The notes under the pieces: generated by a model
What the model saw: the letters and a program-made list of their open reading frames with translations, nothing else
The model's database searches: none
Told to the model about the DNA's origin: nothing
From: Hyunsoonleella flava
GTDB taxonomy: Bacteria > Bacteroidota > Bacteroidia > Flavobacteriales > Flavobacteriaceae
DNA length: 64,000 bases
NCBI RefSeq assembly: GCF_004310325.1
Contig: NZ_SIRT01000008.1
Coordinates: 1 to 64,000 of the forward strand
Reading direction: 5' to 3'
Made by a program: the position numbers and the translations under genes
In this document: one piece after another, positions 46,387-55,186 of the stretch
How the letters are laid out: each line of letters starts with the position of its first letter
Position numbering within the stretch: the first letter of the stretch is position 1

Positions 46387-47805
46387 ATGAAAATTCAAAA
46401 AACAAAAACCCACATAAAAAAAATAGTTTTTTTTATTTTATTTGGCTTCTCTACACTGACCGTTTTTAGCCAAATCAAACATGGACTTCGTGATGATTTA
46501 GGTAGGCACGTTATTCCTAGAGGATTTGTTGTAAATACCAACGACCATAAAGGTGAAGTATTTTTTGATAGTGACGACTATGCCCGCATGGTAAGGATGG
46601 GTGCAAATTACCAGGTCATTCGTTTGGAGTTAGGAAAATTAAGTGCCTTTCCTGGAGGTCAATTAGAACCCAACTACTTAAAAAAGCTGGACACCCTGGT
46701 TACTTTGGGTAAAAACCACGACATCAAAACGGTGTTTAAAATGACGGTTTATGGTGTAGATGAATTTAAGTGGGAAGAGTTTTGGCTGAACCGCAAAAAC
46801 GAATACAAAACATATATTGACGCATGGAAAGTAGTTTGGACTAGGTACGCTAATAATAAAGCAGTTGTAGGATATGATGTGGTAAACGAACCACGAAAAC
46901 TTACTATGGATATCTCTTATGAACAGTTAACTCATACATATCTAATTCCATTATACCAAAAAATTATAGATGAAAGCCAAAAGATAAATGCAGATAAAAA
47001 GATATTGATTCAGTCGATATTTATGAATAAAGGCGAAGGCATTGATAATAATCAATATGCTGAAATTACAGCACCTATCAATCGTAAAAATGTAGTTTTT
47101 GCACCACATATTTATCAAAATAAGATTGATTTTATCAAACCTGTAATGGATCGTTTTGATAAAGAATCTGATTTGTTAAAGGCCCCAATTTTAATTGGGG
47201 AATGGGGTTTCCCAACCTTTGCTAAAACCGACACCTTAATAAGTGGTAAGTTAGGGCAATTAGAATATAGAGAACTATACATTAAAACCGCTGAGGTTTT
47301 TGATAGAATGGGAGTTGGCTCAATTAAAGCTTGGTTTTTAGGTAACAGAACCATGCAACATTTTTTACCAGGAGGCCCTTCAACTTGGGCCATTTTTAGT
47401 GATAGTACCGATGCAGGAACAGTAGAGCGAAAATATATTACGGACGTTATTTCCAGACCATTTCCACAAAAAATAGCAGGAAATATACAATCGTTCTTCT
47501 TCAATCACGCCACAAGAACATTAGATGTTAATTTTATACCTAAAAATGAATTAGGTGTTTCAAAGATTTTTATAGGAGCAAACAGGCACTATCCTGATGG
47601 TTTTTCAGTATTAGTAGGTGATGATATCAAACTATATCTCAACCCTATAAAAAACGTGGGGTTAGAAGTTTACAAAATACCAGAAAGTGTTGATGCTTTA
47701 AACTTTATTTGGGATGAAAAAACACAAAAACTTATTATCTTGAAATGGCCAAAAACACACAAAAATCTTAATGTTCGAATAGTTCCAGGTATTCGAAATT
47801 TTTAA
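46387..47805 (+). CDS. GH5-family glycoside hydrolase
   Basis: The frame opens at 46351 inside the preceding gene. ATG 46387 is 16 bp after its stop and starts a clear signal peptide (cleavage near TVFSQ), giving 472 residues. GH5 features are GLRDDLGRHVIPRGFVVN at the start of the barrel, VVNEP with acid/base E168, HIYQ, and IGEWGFP with nucleophile E272. The C-terminal ~95 residues form a small beta-sandwich, as in endoglycoceramidase-like GH5 enzymes. The substrate is unknown; it may cut the backbone or a side chain of the algal polymer. Confidence 0.85.
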   Translation: MKIQKTKTHIKKIVFFILFGFSTLTVFSQIKHGLRDDLGRHVIPRGFVVNTNDHKGEVFFDSDDYARMVRMGANYQVIRLELGKLSAFPGGQLEPNYLKKLDTLVTLGKNHDIKTVFKMTVYGVDEFKWEEFWLNRKNEYKTYIDAWKVVWTRYANNKAVVGYDVVNEPRKLTMDISYEQLTHTYLIPLYQKIIDESQKINADKKILIQSIFMNKGEGIDNNQYAEITAPINRKNVVFAPHIYQNKIDFIKPVMDRFDKESDLLKAPILIGEWGFPTFAKTDTLISGKLGQLEYRELYIKTAEVFDRMGVGSIKAWFLGNRTMQHFLPGGPSTWAIFSDSTDAGTVERKYITDVISRPFPQKIAGNIQSFFFNHATRTLDVNFIPKNELGVSKIFIGANRHYPDGFSVLVGDDIKLYLNPIKNVGLEVYKIPESVDALNFIWDEKTQKLIILKWPKTHKNLNVRIVPGIRNF

Positions 47806-47833
47806 ACAATTCAATTTTTTTTAGTATATTAAA

Positions 47834-50812
47834 ATGACAAATGAAATCTCCAAAAGTAAATTTCTTTTTTTTCTTCTTTTAACCTTGATTTATACGTCTT
47901 GCGAGACTAAATCTGATAATATTTCAGAGACGTTCGAAAAAACAAGAACAAAATATAATTTCAACCCCGATTGGAAATTCTTGAAAGACAACCCACAAGA
48001 CGCACAAAACACAAGTTTTGATGACACCTCTTGGAGCACGATTAGTTGTCCGCATACCTTTAATGATAGCGATACGTTTGATGATTACAGCCTTGGGCAT
48101 CACGATGGTGAAGAAAACCAATGGCGGGGTACGGTGTGGTATCGTAAGCATTTTAAATTACCAGAATCAGATCAAGGAAGAAAAGTATTTATTGAATTTG
48201 AATCGGTACGTCAAATTGCAGATGTTTACATCAATGGCGTGCATTTAGGGCAAAATCAAACAGGGTTTATTCCTTTCGGATTTGATTTAACACCACATTT
48301 AAAATATGATAGTGAAAACATCTTAGCTGTTAAGGTAAACAATGACAGAGGCGATCATTTTAGAGATAATTTCCCGTTAGTTTGGAACCACGAACATTGG
48401 CACCCTACACATGGTGGTATTTATAGAAATGTATTTCTACATGTGATGGATCCGCTACACATCACCTTACCACTTTATGATAATTTAGAAACTTTAGGTA
48501 CTTACGTTTATGCAGGAAATATATCAGAAACCAATGCAGATGTATTTGTAAACGCTGAGGTTCAAAATGAATATGATGAAGCAAAGAAGGTAAGTTTTGA
48601 AGCTAAAATATTTAATTATGAAGGTAAACTAGTAGCATCATCCACAACACAACAAAATATTGAAGCAGGAGAAAAATTTACTTTTTCCACTAAGACAAAC
48701 GTTGAGAATCCAAACCTTTGGTACACTCGACATCCTTACATGTACACTGTAGAGAGTGTGTTAAAAATAGACGGAAATCCAGTGGACTCATACAATACAC
48801 CACTAGGTATAAGAAGTTTTAAGTTTGATAAGGATAAAGGCTTCTTCAATAATGGCGAGCATACCAAATTGCATGGTTGGGGGCAAAAACCTACCAATGC
48901 TTGGGCAGGATTAGGGGCGGCCCTTCCAGATTGGTTGCGTGATTATACCTTTCAATTAATGGATGAAGCTGGCGGAAATTTCATAAGATGGGGTCATTGT
49001 GCAGGTTCGCCTGCTGAAGTAGACATGGGCGATAAATATGGTTTTGTAACCTTAATGCCTGGAGTAAGTGGTGAGAGTGAAGATAAAGGCGAGACATGGG
49101 ATATTCGTATTAAAGCCTTTAAAGATATGATTGTGTATTATCGTAACCACCCATCAATCTTTATTTGGGAAGGCGGTAATTGGGCTGAAAGTGAAGCGCA
49201 TTACCAGGAGATTTTAGATGTTATAAACACATTTGATCCTAATGGAAAACGCCTTATGGGTAACAGAAGGGCTGACGTTAAAAACGATTCCGAAGGCTAT
49301 ATTTCAATTGAAATAGGTACAGAAGGTTGGGAACGTGAATATCCAGATTTACCTCTTATAGAAAGTGAGTATATGCGAGAAGAAGCACCTAGGCGTATTT
49401 GGGACAAGCACTCGCCAGATGATAATTTTTTCAGTCACCCTAATATTGAAAAGAATACTTATAAAATTACCTCTGAGCAATTTGCTGCAAGACAAGTAAA
49501 ACATTGGTGGGAAAAAATGGGTAGAAAGGCATACCATGTTGGTGGTGCAAACTGGATTTTTACTGATGGTACACATGGTGGTCGCGGACAAACCGAAGTC
49601 ACTAGAGCAAGTGGAGAGGTAGATGCAGTACGTTTACCAAAAGAGGCATTTTACACTACTAAAGCAATGTGGCGTCCAGAACCACAGATACATATTGTTG
49701 GGCATTGGAATTACGAAAAAGGTACCAAAAAAGACATTTTAGTAGTCTCAAACACAGCAGGCGTAAAACTTTATATAAACGAAATATTAGTTGCAGAAAA
49801 TATGTCACCTACAAGTGGGTATTTATTCACTTTCAAAAATGTAGTATGGGAAGCTGGCGAAATAAAAGCAGAAGGTATCATTAATAATGAAGTTAAGGTA
49901 ACACAGGCCAAATCCACAGCAGGAAAGCCTGTAGCTTTAAAATTAACACCAATTAGAGGTCCTAAGGGATGGCGTGCCGATGGTTCTGATGTTGCGCTTA
50001 TTGATGTAGAGGTAGTTGATGCCGAAGGTAGAAGATGTCCACTCGCCAAAGGACGTGTTGATTTTACAATTGAAGGGCCAGCCATTTGGCGAGGCGGTTA
50101 CAACAGTGGTAAACAAAACTCCACAAATAATTTGTACTTAGATATTGAAGCAGGTATCAATCGCGTAGCGGTACGCTCTCTTTTAGAAGCAGGAGAAGTA
50201 ACAATAACAGCTACACAAAAAGGTTTGCCAACAGCGCGTGTAAAATTAAACTCAAATCCTGTAGATATTAAAAATGGATTAGCCACTGAATTGCCTCAAG
50301 TATTTGAAAATGTGCTCACCGAGGAGCCAAAACCAATATATACTCCAGAAATCCCAGAATACATTCCTGGAAAAACAAATAAAAGTAAATTATTTACAAA
50401 ATTCAGCTACACAGGCGATGGTAAAGCCATGTTACGTACCAATATGCATTGGGGTAAAAAGGCGTATACAGATATGGAGGAAAATTACACAGTAATACCA
50501 CAATATCTAAGAGGTTCGGAGTATATACGCACCCCAAATTCAGATGGCAAATATTGGGCTAGAGACCAGTTACAATTCATCGCTGGGATGAAAATGCACA
50601 TCTATGTATTACATGATGATACTGTAAAACGACCAGAATTCCTTGTAAGCGATTATAAAGACACTGGCGATAATATTAAAGTGGGTAATGTTGTAATGTC
50701 TATTTTTCATCGTGTGGCCGAAGCTGGCGAGAGTATAATCATGGCAGGGAACAGCGATGGGGATGCGCCAAAGGTTTGTAGGATGTACACGGTAATTGGA
50801 AAGAAGTATTAA
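47834..50812 (+). CDS. GH2-family glycosidase lipoprotein with altered acid/base motif
   Basis: The 992-residue lipoprotein (YTSC, Cys 23) has GH2 sugar-binding (~40-215), Ig-like (~220-330) and TIM-barrel (~335-620) domains. Typical GH2 phrases are present: SWSTISCPHTFNDSD, GTVWYRKHF, DVYINGVHLGQNQTGFIPF, GGIYRNVFLHV. The nucleophile is likely E512 in LIESEYM. The usual WxxxNE acid/base motif reads IWEGGNW, so the expected Glu is W450, with E446, E452 and E454 nearby. C-terminal domains (~640-800, DUF4982/Ig-like, and ~870-992) follow. Probable exo-acting enzyme on xylose, a uronic acid or galactose; specificity is not readable. Last gene of the unit. Confidence 0.85.
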   Translation: MTNEISKSKFLFFLLLTLIYTSCETKSDNISETFEKTRTKYNFNPDWKFLKDNPQDAQNTSFDDTSWSTISCPHTFNDSDTFDDYSLGHHDGEENQWRGTVWYRKHFKLPESDQGRKVFIEFESVRQIADVYINGVHLGQNQTGFIPFGFDLTPHLKYDSENILAVKVNNDRGDHFRDNFPLVWNHEHWHPTHGGIYRNVFLHVMDPLHITLPLYDNLETLGTYVYAGNISETNADVFVNAEVQNEYDEAKKVSFEAKIFNYEGKLVASSTTQQNIEAGEKFTFSTKTNVENPNLWYTRHPYMYTVESVLKIDGNPVDSYNTPLGIRSFKFDKDKGFFNNGEHTKLHGWGQKPTNAWAGLGAALPDWLRDYTFQLMDEAGGNFIRWGHCAGSPAEVDMGDKYGFVTLMPGVSGESEDKGETWDIRIKAFKDMIVYYRNHPSIFIWEGGNWAESEAHYQEILDVINTFDPNGKRLMGNRRADVKNDSEGYISIEIGTEGWEREYPDLPLIESEYMREEAPRRIWDKHSPDDNFFSHPNIEKNTYKITSEQFAARQVKHWWEKMGRKAYHVGGANWIFTDGTHGGRGQTEVTRASGEVDAVRLPKEAFYTTKAMWRPEPQIHIVGHWNYEKGTKKDILVVSNTAGVKLYINEILVAENMSPTSGYLFTFKNVVWEAGEIKAEGIINNEVKVTQAKSTAGKPVALKLTPIRGPKGWRADGSDVALIDVEVVDAEGRRCPLAKGRVDFTIEGPAIWRGGYNSGKQNSTNNLYLDIEAGINRVAVRSLLEAGEVTITATQKGLPTARVKLNSNPVDIKNGLATELPQVFENVLTEEPKPIYTPEIPEYIPGKTNKSKLFTKFSYTGDGKAMLRTNMHWGKKAYTDMEENYTVIPQYLRGSEYIRTPNSDGKYWARDQLQFIAGMKMHIYVLHDDTVKRPEFLVSDYKDTGDNIKVGNVVMSIFHRVAEAGESIIMAGNSDGDAPKVCRMYTVIGKKY

Positions 50813-51055
50813 AAAAAGTCTGATTGGCTTTTTAGGAGCCTGACTGGCGGGGTTAATGCGAGCAAGTCTGTTAACACAAACACTATACGAACCCCTTAAG
50901 CAATTTGGCAATAACAGTACGAATACAAACTAAACAAAACTATAATACAGGTGGTTTGTGCGGTTTAATATACGCTTTATCGAATTTATTCAAAAATCCA
51001 GTAAGGTACGGGACAGTCTATGCTTCAATTTAATATAACTTTAAAAAAAATTGAT
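50813..51055. promoter_or_regulatory. Intergenic region with degenerate operator before the CBM6 enzyme
   Basis: This 243-bp spacer contains a weak tandem copy, TCCAGTAAGG-TACGGGACAG (50997-51016), ending 39 bp before ATG 51056. The alternative upstream start (51020) would lie only 3 bp from it, which supports 51056. The rest has an AGTCTGATTGGC / GCCTGACTGGCG imperfect repeat near 50817-50851 and no gene. Confidence 0.45.
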
Positions 51056-54013
51056 ATGGAACAGGGGATTGGTTATAAGAATAGATTGTGTATAGCAATA
51101 TTTCTGCTAAGTTTTGCTTTAATTTTCAACTTAAAATCTTTTAGTCAGGACTATCCCTTCACCTTGCCCAATACCATTACGGCATCTTTAAATGTAGATA
51201 CCGATAGTACGGAGCCATTCAATAATAAACTCATAGGCTATAATATTCAAGGTTTTGACACCCAACTTCAGAAGGATTTTATCAACCTTGTAGATCCAGT
51301 AACCATCCGTTTCCCGCATGGGGTCTGGGCCAATTTTTATAAATGGCAAACCGATGGCTATCAAGACGATGCCTACGATAATAGAGACCACGAAGAGGCT
51401 TTACAAACCTTTGTATGTTGTATTACAGGGGATATCGATGGTATTGCAGAGTTAAACACGCAAAAAAAGAACAGAACTGGAGGAGATGGTTATGATATGA
51501 TGTGGACTTACTCCATTAATTTTGACGATGGTGCCAGTAGTGTAGCCAGGGCGCAAAAAGACATAGGTTTAGGTCTTGAGGTTAAGGCTATTGAACTAGG
51601 AAACGAACATTTTTGGAAAGGGCAACGTTCTTTGAGAACTGAAACCCCGGAAATGTATTTGGCCGCCGCCTCTGAGGTTTCAAGTGCCCTTAAAACAGAA
51701 TTTCCAGATATTAAGTTATCATTGCCCTTAAGTTGGAGGAGAACTCACGAAAGCTATAATAATAAAATAAAAGGTGATGGTAATTTCTTTGACGCTATTT
51801 CTTTGCATAAATATTTCAAAAAAGACCCTTTGGCTTTAGGCAGTAATAGTGCTTATAGCGATTTATTAACAGCAAAATTAGAACTAGAAGAAGATACAAA
51901 TTGGGTAAGGTCTTTTGCGCCTGATAAACCAATTTGGTTAACAGAGTGGGGTATTTCTTCTGGTGAAAATTTACACGCAGCGGCATGTTTAGGCATTGCA
52001 GATGTATATCTTTTTTTAGCCGAGAACAAAGATGTTTACGAAAGAGCAAACTGGTTTATTTTTAATAGAGTAGCCAATTCTATGGTTGTTGTAGGTAGTA
52101 ACAGAGAACCAATTTACCCCTTGCAAAAAAAAGGTAATCTTTTAGTTTATGAAGTTATTCAAGATGTATTTAGAGATGCTACAATGATGGATGGGACTGT
52201 AACGTCTTCGGCACAATTAACCGTATCTAGAGGTTCTGTCAACGCAGTAAACGCCAGGGCAACAACCAATGAATTTGGGGAAACCAAAGTTGTGGCGGTT
52301 AACTTAACCGATAAGCCGGTAACTTTTGAGCTGAAGTTTGACGATGTGGTATATTCAAGATCGTTTAAGCACGAAGCACTGATATTTGATAATTTAGGAG
52401 AAGTAGCACCCATAGATTACTTTTCTGATCCATTACAGTTAGTCAAAGAAGGTACAGGTACAATTACGCTACCACCACTATCTGTAAGTAAAATATCAGG
52501 AGTATATTTTGATGAATCCATCCATCTTATTGCGGGGACTATCGAAGCCGAAGATTATAAAGATGGGGGTGAAGGTGTTGGTTTTTCAGATACAACAACA
52601 GATAATACCTTAAGTCCGGGAGTTGACACGGAGGGTGCAGATGTAGGAACAGATAGTGGAATCACCTTTGTTGGCGATACCCAAAACGGCGAATGGTTAA
52701 AATATGATGTCAATGTTTTGAACGCCGATGATTACGATTTTGAGTTTGTATACGCATCTGCAACAGCTGGGGCTTTGGTCAGTATAGAGATTGACGATGT
52801 TGTTGTTTTCGATAGCTTTTCATTGCCACAAACGGCCAGTGCCACCGATTTTCAGACCACCACAAAATTAACGGTTCCTTTAACGAAAGGGCTTCACGAG
52901 TTGAAACTCAATGTGCAGAACGGGGGGTTCAATCTAGACAGAATGAATATAACTGCGGTTCCAATTTTAGAAGCACCAATGTTTGTGACACCGAATGATT
53001 TGGATAATATTGAACCTGGAAATGCTATTGAGGTTGAAGCTTCTACAACCAGCGCACCCGAGAACATTGCCAGTATAGAACTTTTTATAAATGACGTTTT
53101 GGTGCGTAGTATTACTTCTGCGCCCTACACATGGGGATATTCTGGGCAAAATGATGCACTTCTTGAGAATATTGATGAAGGCACCTATAATTTAAAACTG
53201 GTATTGACCGATGATAGGGGCAGAACTAAGGAGAGCACAATTATAGTGACTAGTACAGATTATCCAACAAGGCCGTTTTCGGGAACAGCGCATATTGTTC
53301 CCGGGGTAATTCAAGTTGAGGATTATGATTTAGGAGGACAGGGTTTTGCTTTTAATGATTCGTCCTCAGGAAATTCAGGAGGAGTATATCGAACAGCAAT
53401 AGGTGAAGATGTGGATATAATAGCTAGTGGAACTGGTTTTGCAGTATCATCTCTAAGTGGTAATGAGTATTTAAGATATACTATAAACGTAACTCAAGCA
53501 GGTAGGTATGAAATGTTGGTGAATTACAGAACATTTTCTAGTACTTCAAAACCGTTCGCGGCATATCTCTTACCAAAGGATTTATCTTCATCAGAACTGT
53601 TGTTTTCAGCACCAAACGGCTCAACTACTGATGGTATAAGAAAAATAACTGAAGGGGGCGTTTTTCAGGATTACACTTCAGATGAATTTGATTTACAAAG
53701 TGGACTATGGATTTTGGAGCTAAAAATTCCGAGTGGCGGCGCTGGGCCCTCTTATGATTACGTAACTTTAAATAGAATTGGAAGCTTAAGTGTTGATGAG
53801 TTTGCGCTTCAAAATGAATTTAAGGTCTACCCTGTACCAAGTAGTGATGGGATATTTCATTTAAGTATATCTAAAACTTGGGAAGTCTACTCTTTGTTAG
53901 GCAGAAAAATATCTAATGGAAAAGGAAAGATGATAGATATTTCTAAATATTCAAAGGGGATTTATATTTTAAAGACCTACGAAGGAACTGTAGAGCGGTT
54001 GGTATATGACTAG
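51056..54013 (+). CDS. T9SS-secreted clan GH-A glycoside hydrolase with two CBM6 domains
   Basis: Start at 51056 (MEQGIGYKNRL) gives a signal peptide cleaved near SFSQD and 985 residues. Residues ~30-400 form a TIM barrel with IELGNEHFW (acid/base E184) and IWLTEWGIS (nucleophile E297). The pattern fits clan GH-A and recalls GH39, GH51 or agarase-like GH86 enzymes without a firm match. Then come a beta domain (~400-485), CBM6 (~490-645, IEAEDYKDGGEGVGF), an Ig-like domain (~650-740), a second CBM6 (~742-905, VIQVEDYDLGGQGFAF) and a type A T9SS sorting domain (~910-985). It is the strongest extracellular endo-enzyme candidate in the window. Confidence 0.82.
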   Translation: MEQGIGYKNRLCIAIFLLSFALIFNLKSFSQDYPFTLPNTITASLNVDTDSTEPFNNKLIGYNIQGFDTQLQKDFINLVDPVTIRFPHGVWANFYKWQTDGYQDDAYDNRDHEEALQTFVCCITGDIDGIAELNTQKKNRTGGDGYDMMWTYSINFDDGASSVARAQKDIGLGLEVKAIELGNEHFWKGQRSLRTETPEMYLAAASEVSSALKTEFPDIKLSLPLSWRRTHESYNNKIKGDGNFFDAISLHKYFKKDPLALGSNSAYSDLLTAKLELEEDTNWVRSFAPDKPIWLTEWGISSGENLHAAACLGIADVYLFLAENKDVYERANWFIFNRVANSMVVVGSNREPIYPLQKKGNLLVYEVIQDVFRDATMMDGTVTSSAQLTVSRGSVNAVNARATTNEFGETKVVAVNLTDKPVTFELKFDDVVYSRSFKHEALIFDNLGEVAPIDYFSDPLQLVKEGTGTITLPPLSVSKISGVYFDESIHLIAGTIEAEDYKDGGEGVGFSDTTTDNTLSPGVDTEGADVGTDSGITFVGDTQNGEWLKYDVNVLNADDYDFEFVYASATAGALVSIEIDDVVVFDSFSLPQTASATDFQTTTKLTVPLTKGLHELKLNVQNGGFNLDRMNITAVPILEAPMFVTPNDLDNIEPGNAIEVEASTTSAPENIASIELFINDVLVRSITSAPYTWGYSGQNDALLENIDEGTYNLKLVLTDDRGRTKESTIIVTSTDYPTRPFSGTAHIVPGVIQVEDYDLGGQGFAFNDSSSGNSGGVYRTAIGEDVDIIASGTGFAVSSLSGNEYLRYTINVTQAGRYEMLVNYRTFSSTSKPFAAYLLPKDLSSSELLFSAPNGSTTDGIRKITEGGVFQDYTSDEFDLQSGLWILELKIPSGGAGPSYDYVTLNRIGSLSVDEFALQNEFKVYPVPSSDGIFHLSISKTWEVYSLLGRKISNGKGKMIDISKYSKGIYILKTYEGTVERLVYD

Positions 54014-54090
54014 GATAGTATTAAAGCGAATTAAATGTAAAGCAAACCAGTTCGCTATACTTATTTTATTGATTCATAACAAAGCAACAC

Positions 54091-54963
54091 TCATTTTTTC
54101 TTTTTCTTTGAAGGTTCAGGATGATTATTGACGTAATCTTCTAAAAGAGATTTCACTACTTCCAGACCCCCTGCTTTTAGTCCATTATTTACATTAGCAC
54201 CTGTAATCCAATACAATACCATGCCAGCATCAGAGCAATCCCATTTGCCTTTTTGGAAATTCACTATATTATCTATTTCAGCAATATTCCCAATAGTCCA
54301 AATGAGTCGTATTCTTGGATCAGCATGGTTTTTCGCCCAATCCCATTTTTCGTGATCCAGTTTTAAATTAATGTTTTGGTCAGGAATACGTACTTCTTCA
54401 ATACCAAAATCTAAAATTTGTTGCCAAGTATAAAAATCCCCGGCATTATCATTAGCGGGATGATGGGTTACTACTTTAACAAATTTGTGCTTCTCCTTAG
54501 GTGTTTTTTGTAAAGCCATCCCTATAATATCGGGTTCGCCAGCTTCTATAATCCATAGAGGATCTTCTGCGGTAGAAGCATTTATGGCCCAACATAAATC
54601 GTTAATAGTTTCTTCTTTTTGCCATATGGCGTCATAAAACGTCAAATTATTAAAACCGCCCCAGCGTCTAGCTGTCATATCACAAGCTATTTGCATTAAA
54701 TGATGTCTTTCTTTTTCGGCTTTTTCAGAAATGCGATCATCCCTTACTAAATCACAACTATGGGAATAATGCACTAACCTGTTCTCTAATCCAGATGCTC
54801 TTAAAAGTGCAATAGAAATTGAAGTTCCTCCTAAATCGTCAGGATCTGGAGAGTTGCCGTCAGCTACAATAGCAATACGGCCATTAGGAGGGTTTATGTT
54901 TTGGGAAAAGTTTGGCAATGCAGTTAGCAAAGCGAATATTATGATCGATACTCTAAACGTCAT
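54091..54963 (-). CDS. Exported nucleoside-hydrolase-like protein
   Basis: The 290-residue protein has a signal peptide (cleavage near PNFSQN). Near the mature N-terminus it shows IAIVADGNSPDPDDLGG, the Asp-rich calcium site typical of inosine-uridine nucleoside hydrolases. Further motifs are WIIEAGEPDIIGMAL and VVTHHPANDNAG. The C-terminus ends in a lysine run. Nucleoside hydrolases cut N-ribosides, but exported relatives in polysaccharide loci are uncharacterised and may act on another glycosidic bond. It is divergent from SusC and has its own tandem operator, so it appears to belong to the regulon. Confidence 0.72.
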   Translation of the reverse strand: MTFRVSIIIFALLTALPNFSQNINPPNGRIAIVADGNSPDPDDLGGTSISIALLRASGLENRLVHYSHSCDLVRDDRISEKAEKERHHLMQIACDMTARRWGGFNNLTFYDAIWQKEETINDLCWAINASTAEDPLWIIEAGEPDIIGMALQKTPKEKHKFVKVVTHHPANDNAGDFYTWQQILDFGIEEVRIPDQNINLKLDHEKWDWAKNHADPRIRLIWTIGNIAEIDNIVNFQKGKWDCSDAGMVLYWITGANVNNGLKAGGLEVVKSLLEDYVNNHPEPSKKKKK

Positions 54964-55038
54964 GGTCAGCGAAGTTTTTTTAATGATTTAAATGTGATAA
55001 TAATTCATAGCTAAAAATAGACTAGATACTGTTATTTA

Positions 55039-55058
55039 GTAACCTGTTGTATCCTGTG
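55039..55058 (-). promoter_or_regulatory. Tandem operator for the nucleoside-hydrolase-like gene
   Basis: On the minus strand, CACAGGATAC and AACAGGTTAC abut with a 10-bp period. The site ends 75 bp before ATG 54963. Confidence 0.58.
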
Positions 55059-55096
55059 TGCTAAAAAAATATAGGTTTTTGTAAGAATTGAAATCA

Positions 55097-55130
55097 TACA
55101 GGACAGCCCATAACGGGTAGTACAGGATAC
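55097..55130 (+). promoter_or_regulatory. Operator cluster for the SusC/SusD unit
   Basis: TACAGGACAG and TACAGGATAC lie 24 bp apart start to start, not 10 bp. The intervening decamer TAACGGGTAG (55111-55120) is a weak half. It ends 56 bp before ATG 55187, within the common range. Confidence 0.55.
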
Positions 55131-55186
55131 TTGATAAAATTTTAAGAAATATTTTAGAAACCTAAAAACAAATTAACTTAAGATTT

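Larger units (their letters stand above)
54964..55186. other. Divergent intergenic region upstream of SusC
   Basis: This 223-bp region carries a minus-strand tandem operator (55039-55058) and two plus-strand decamers (TACAGGACAG 55097-55106, TACAGGATAC 55121-55130), making it the densest operator cluster in the window. No ORF of interest was seen. Confidence 0.6.
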
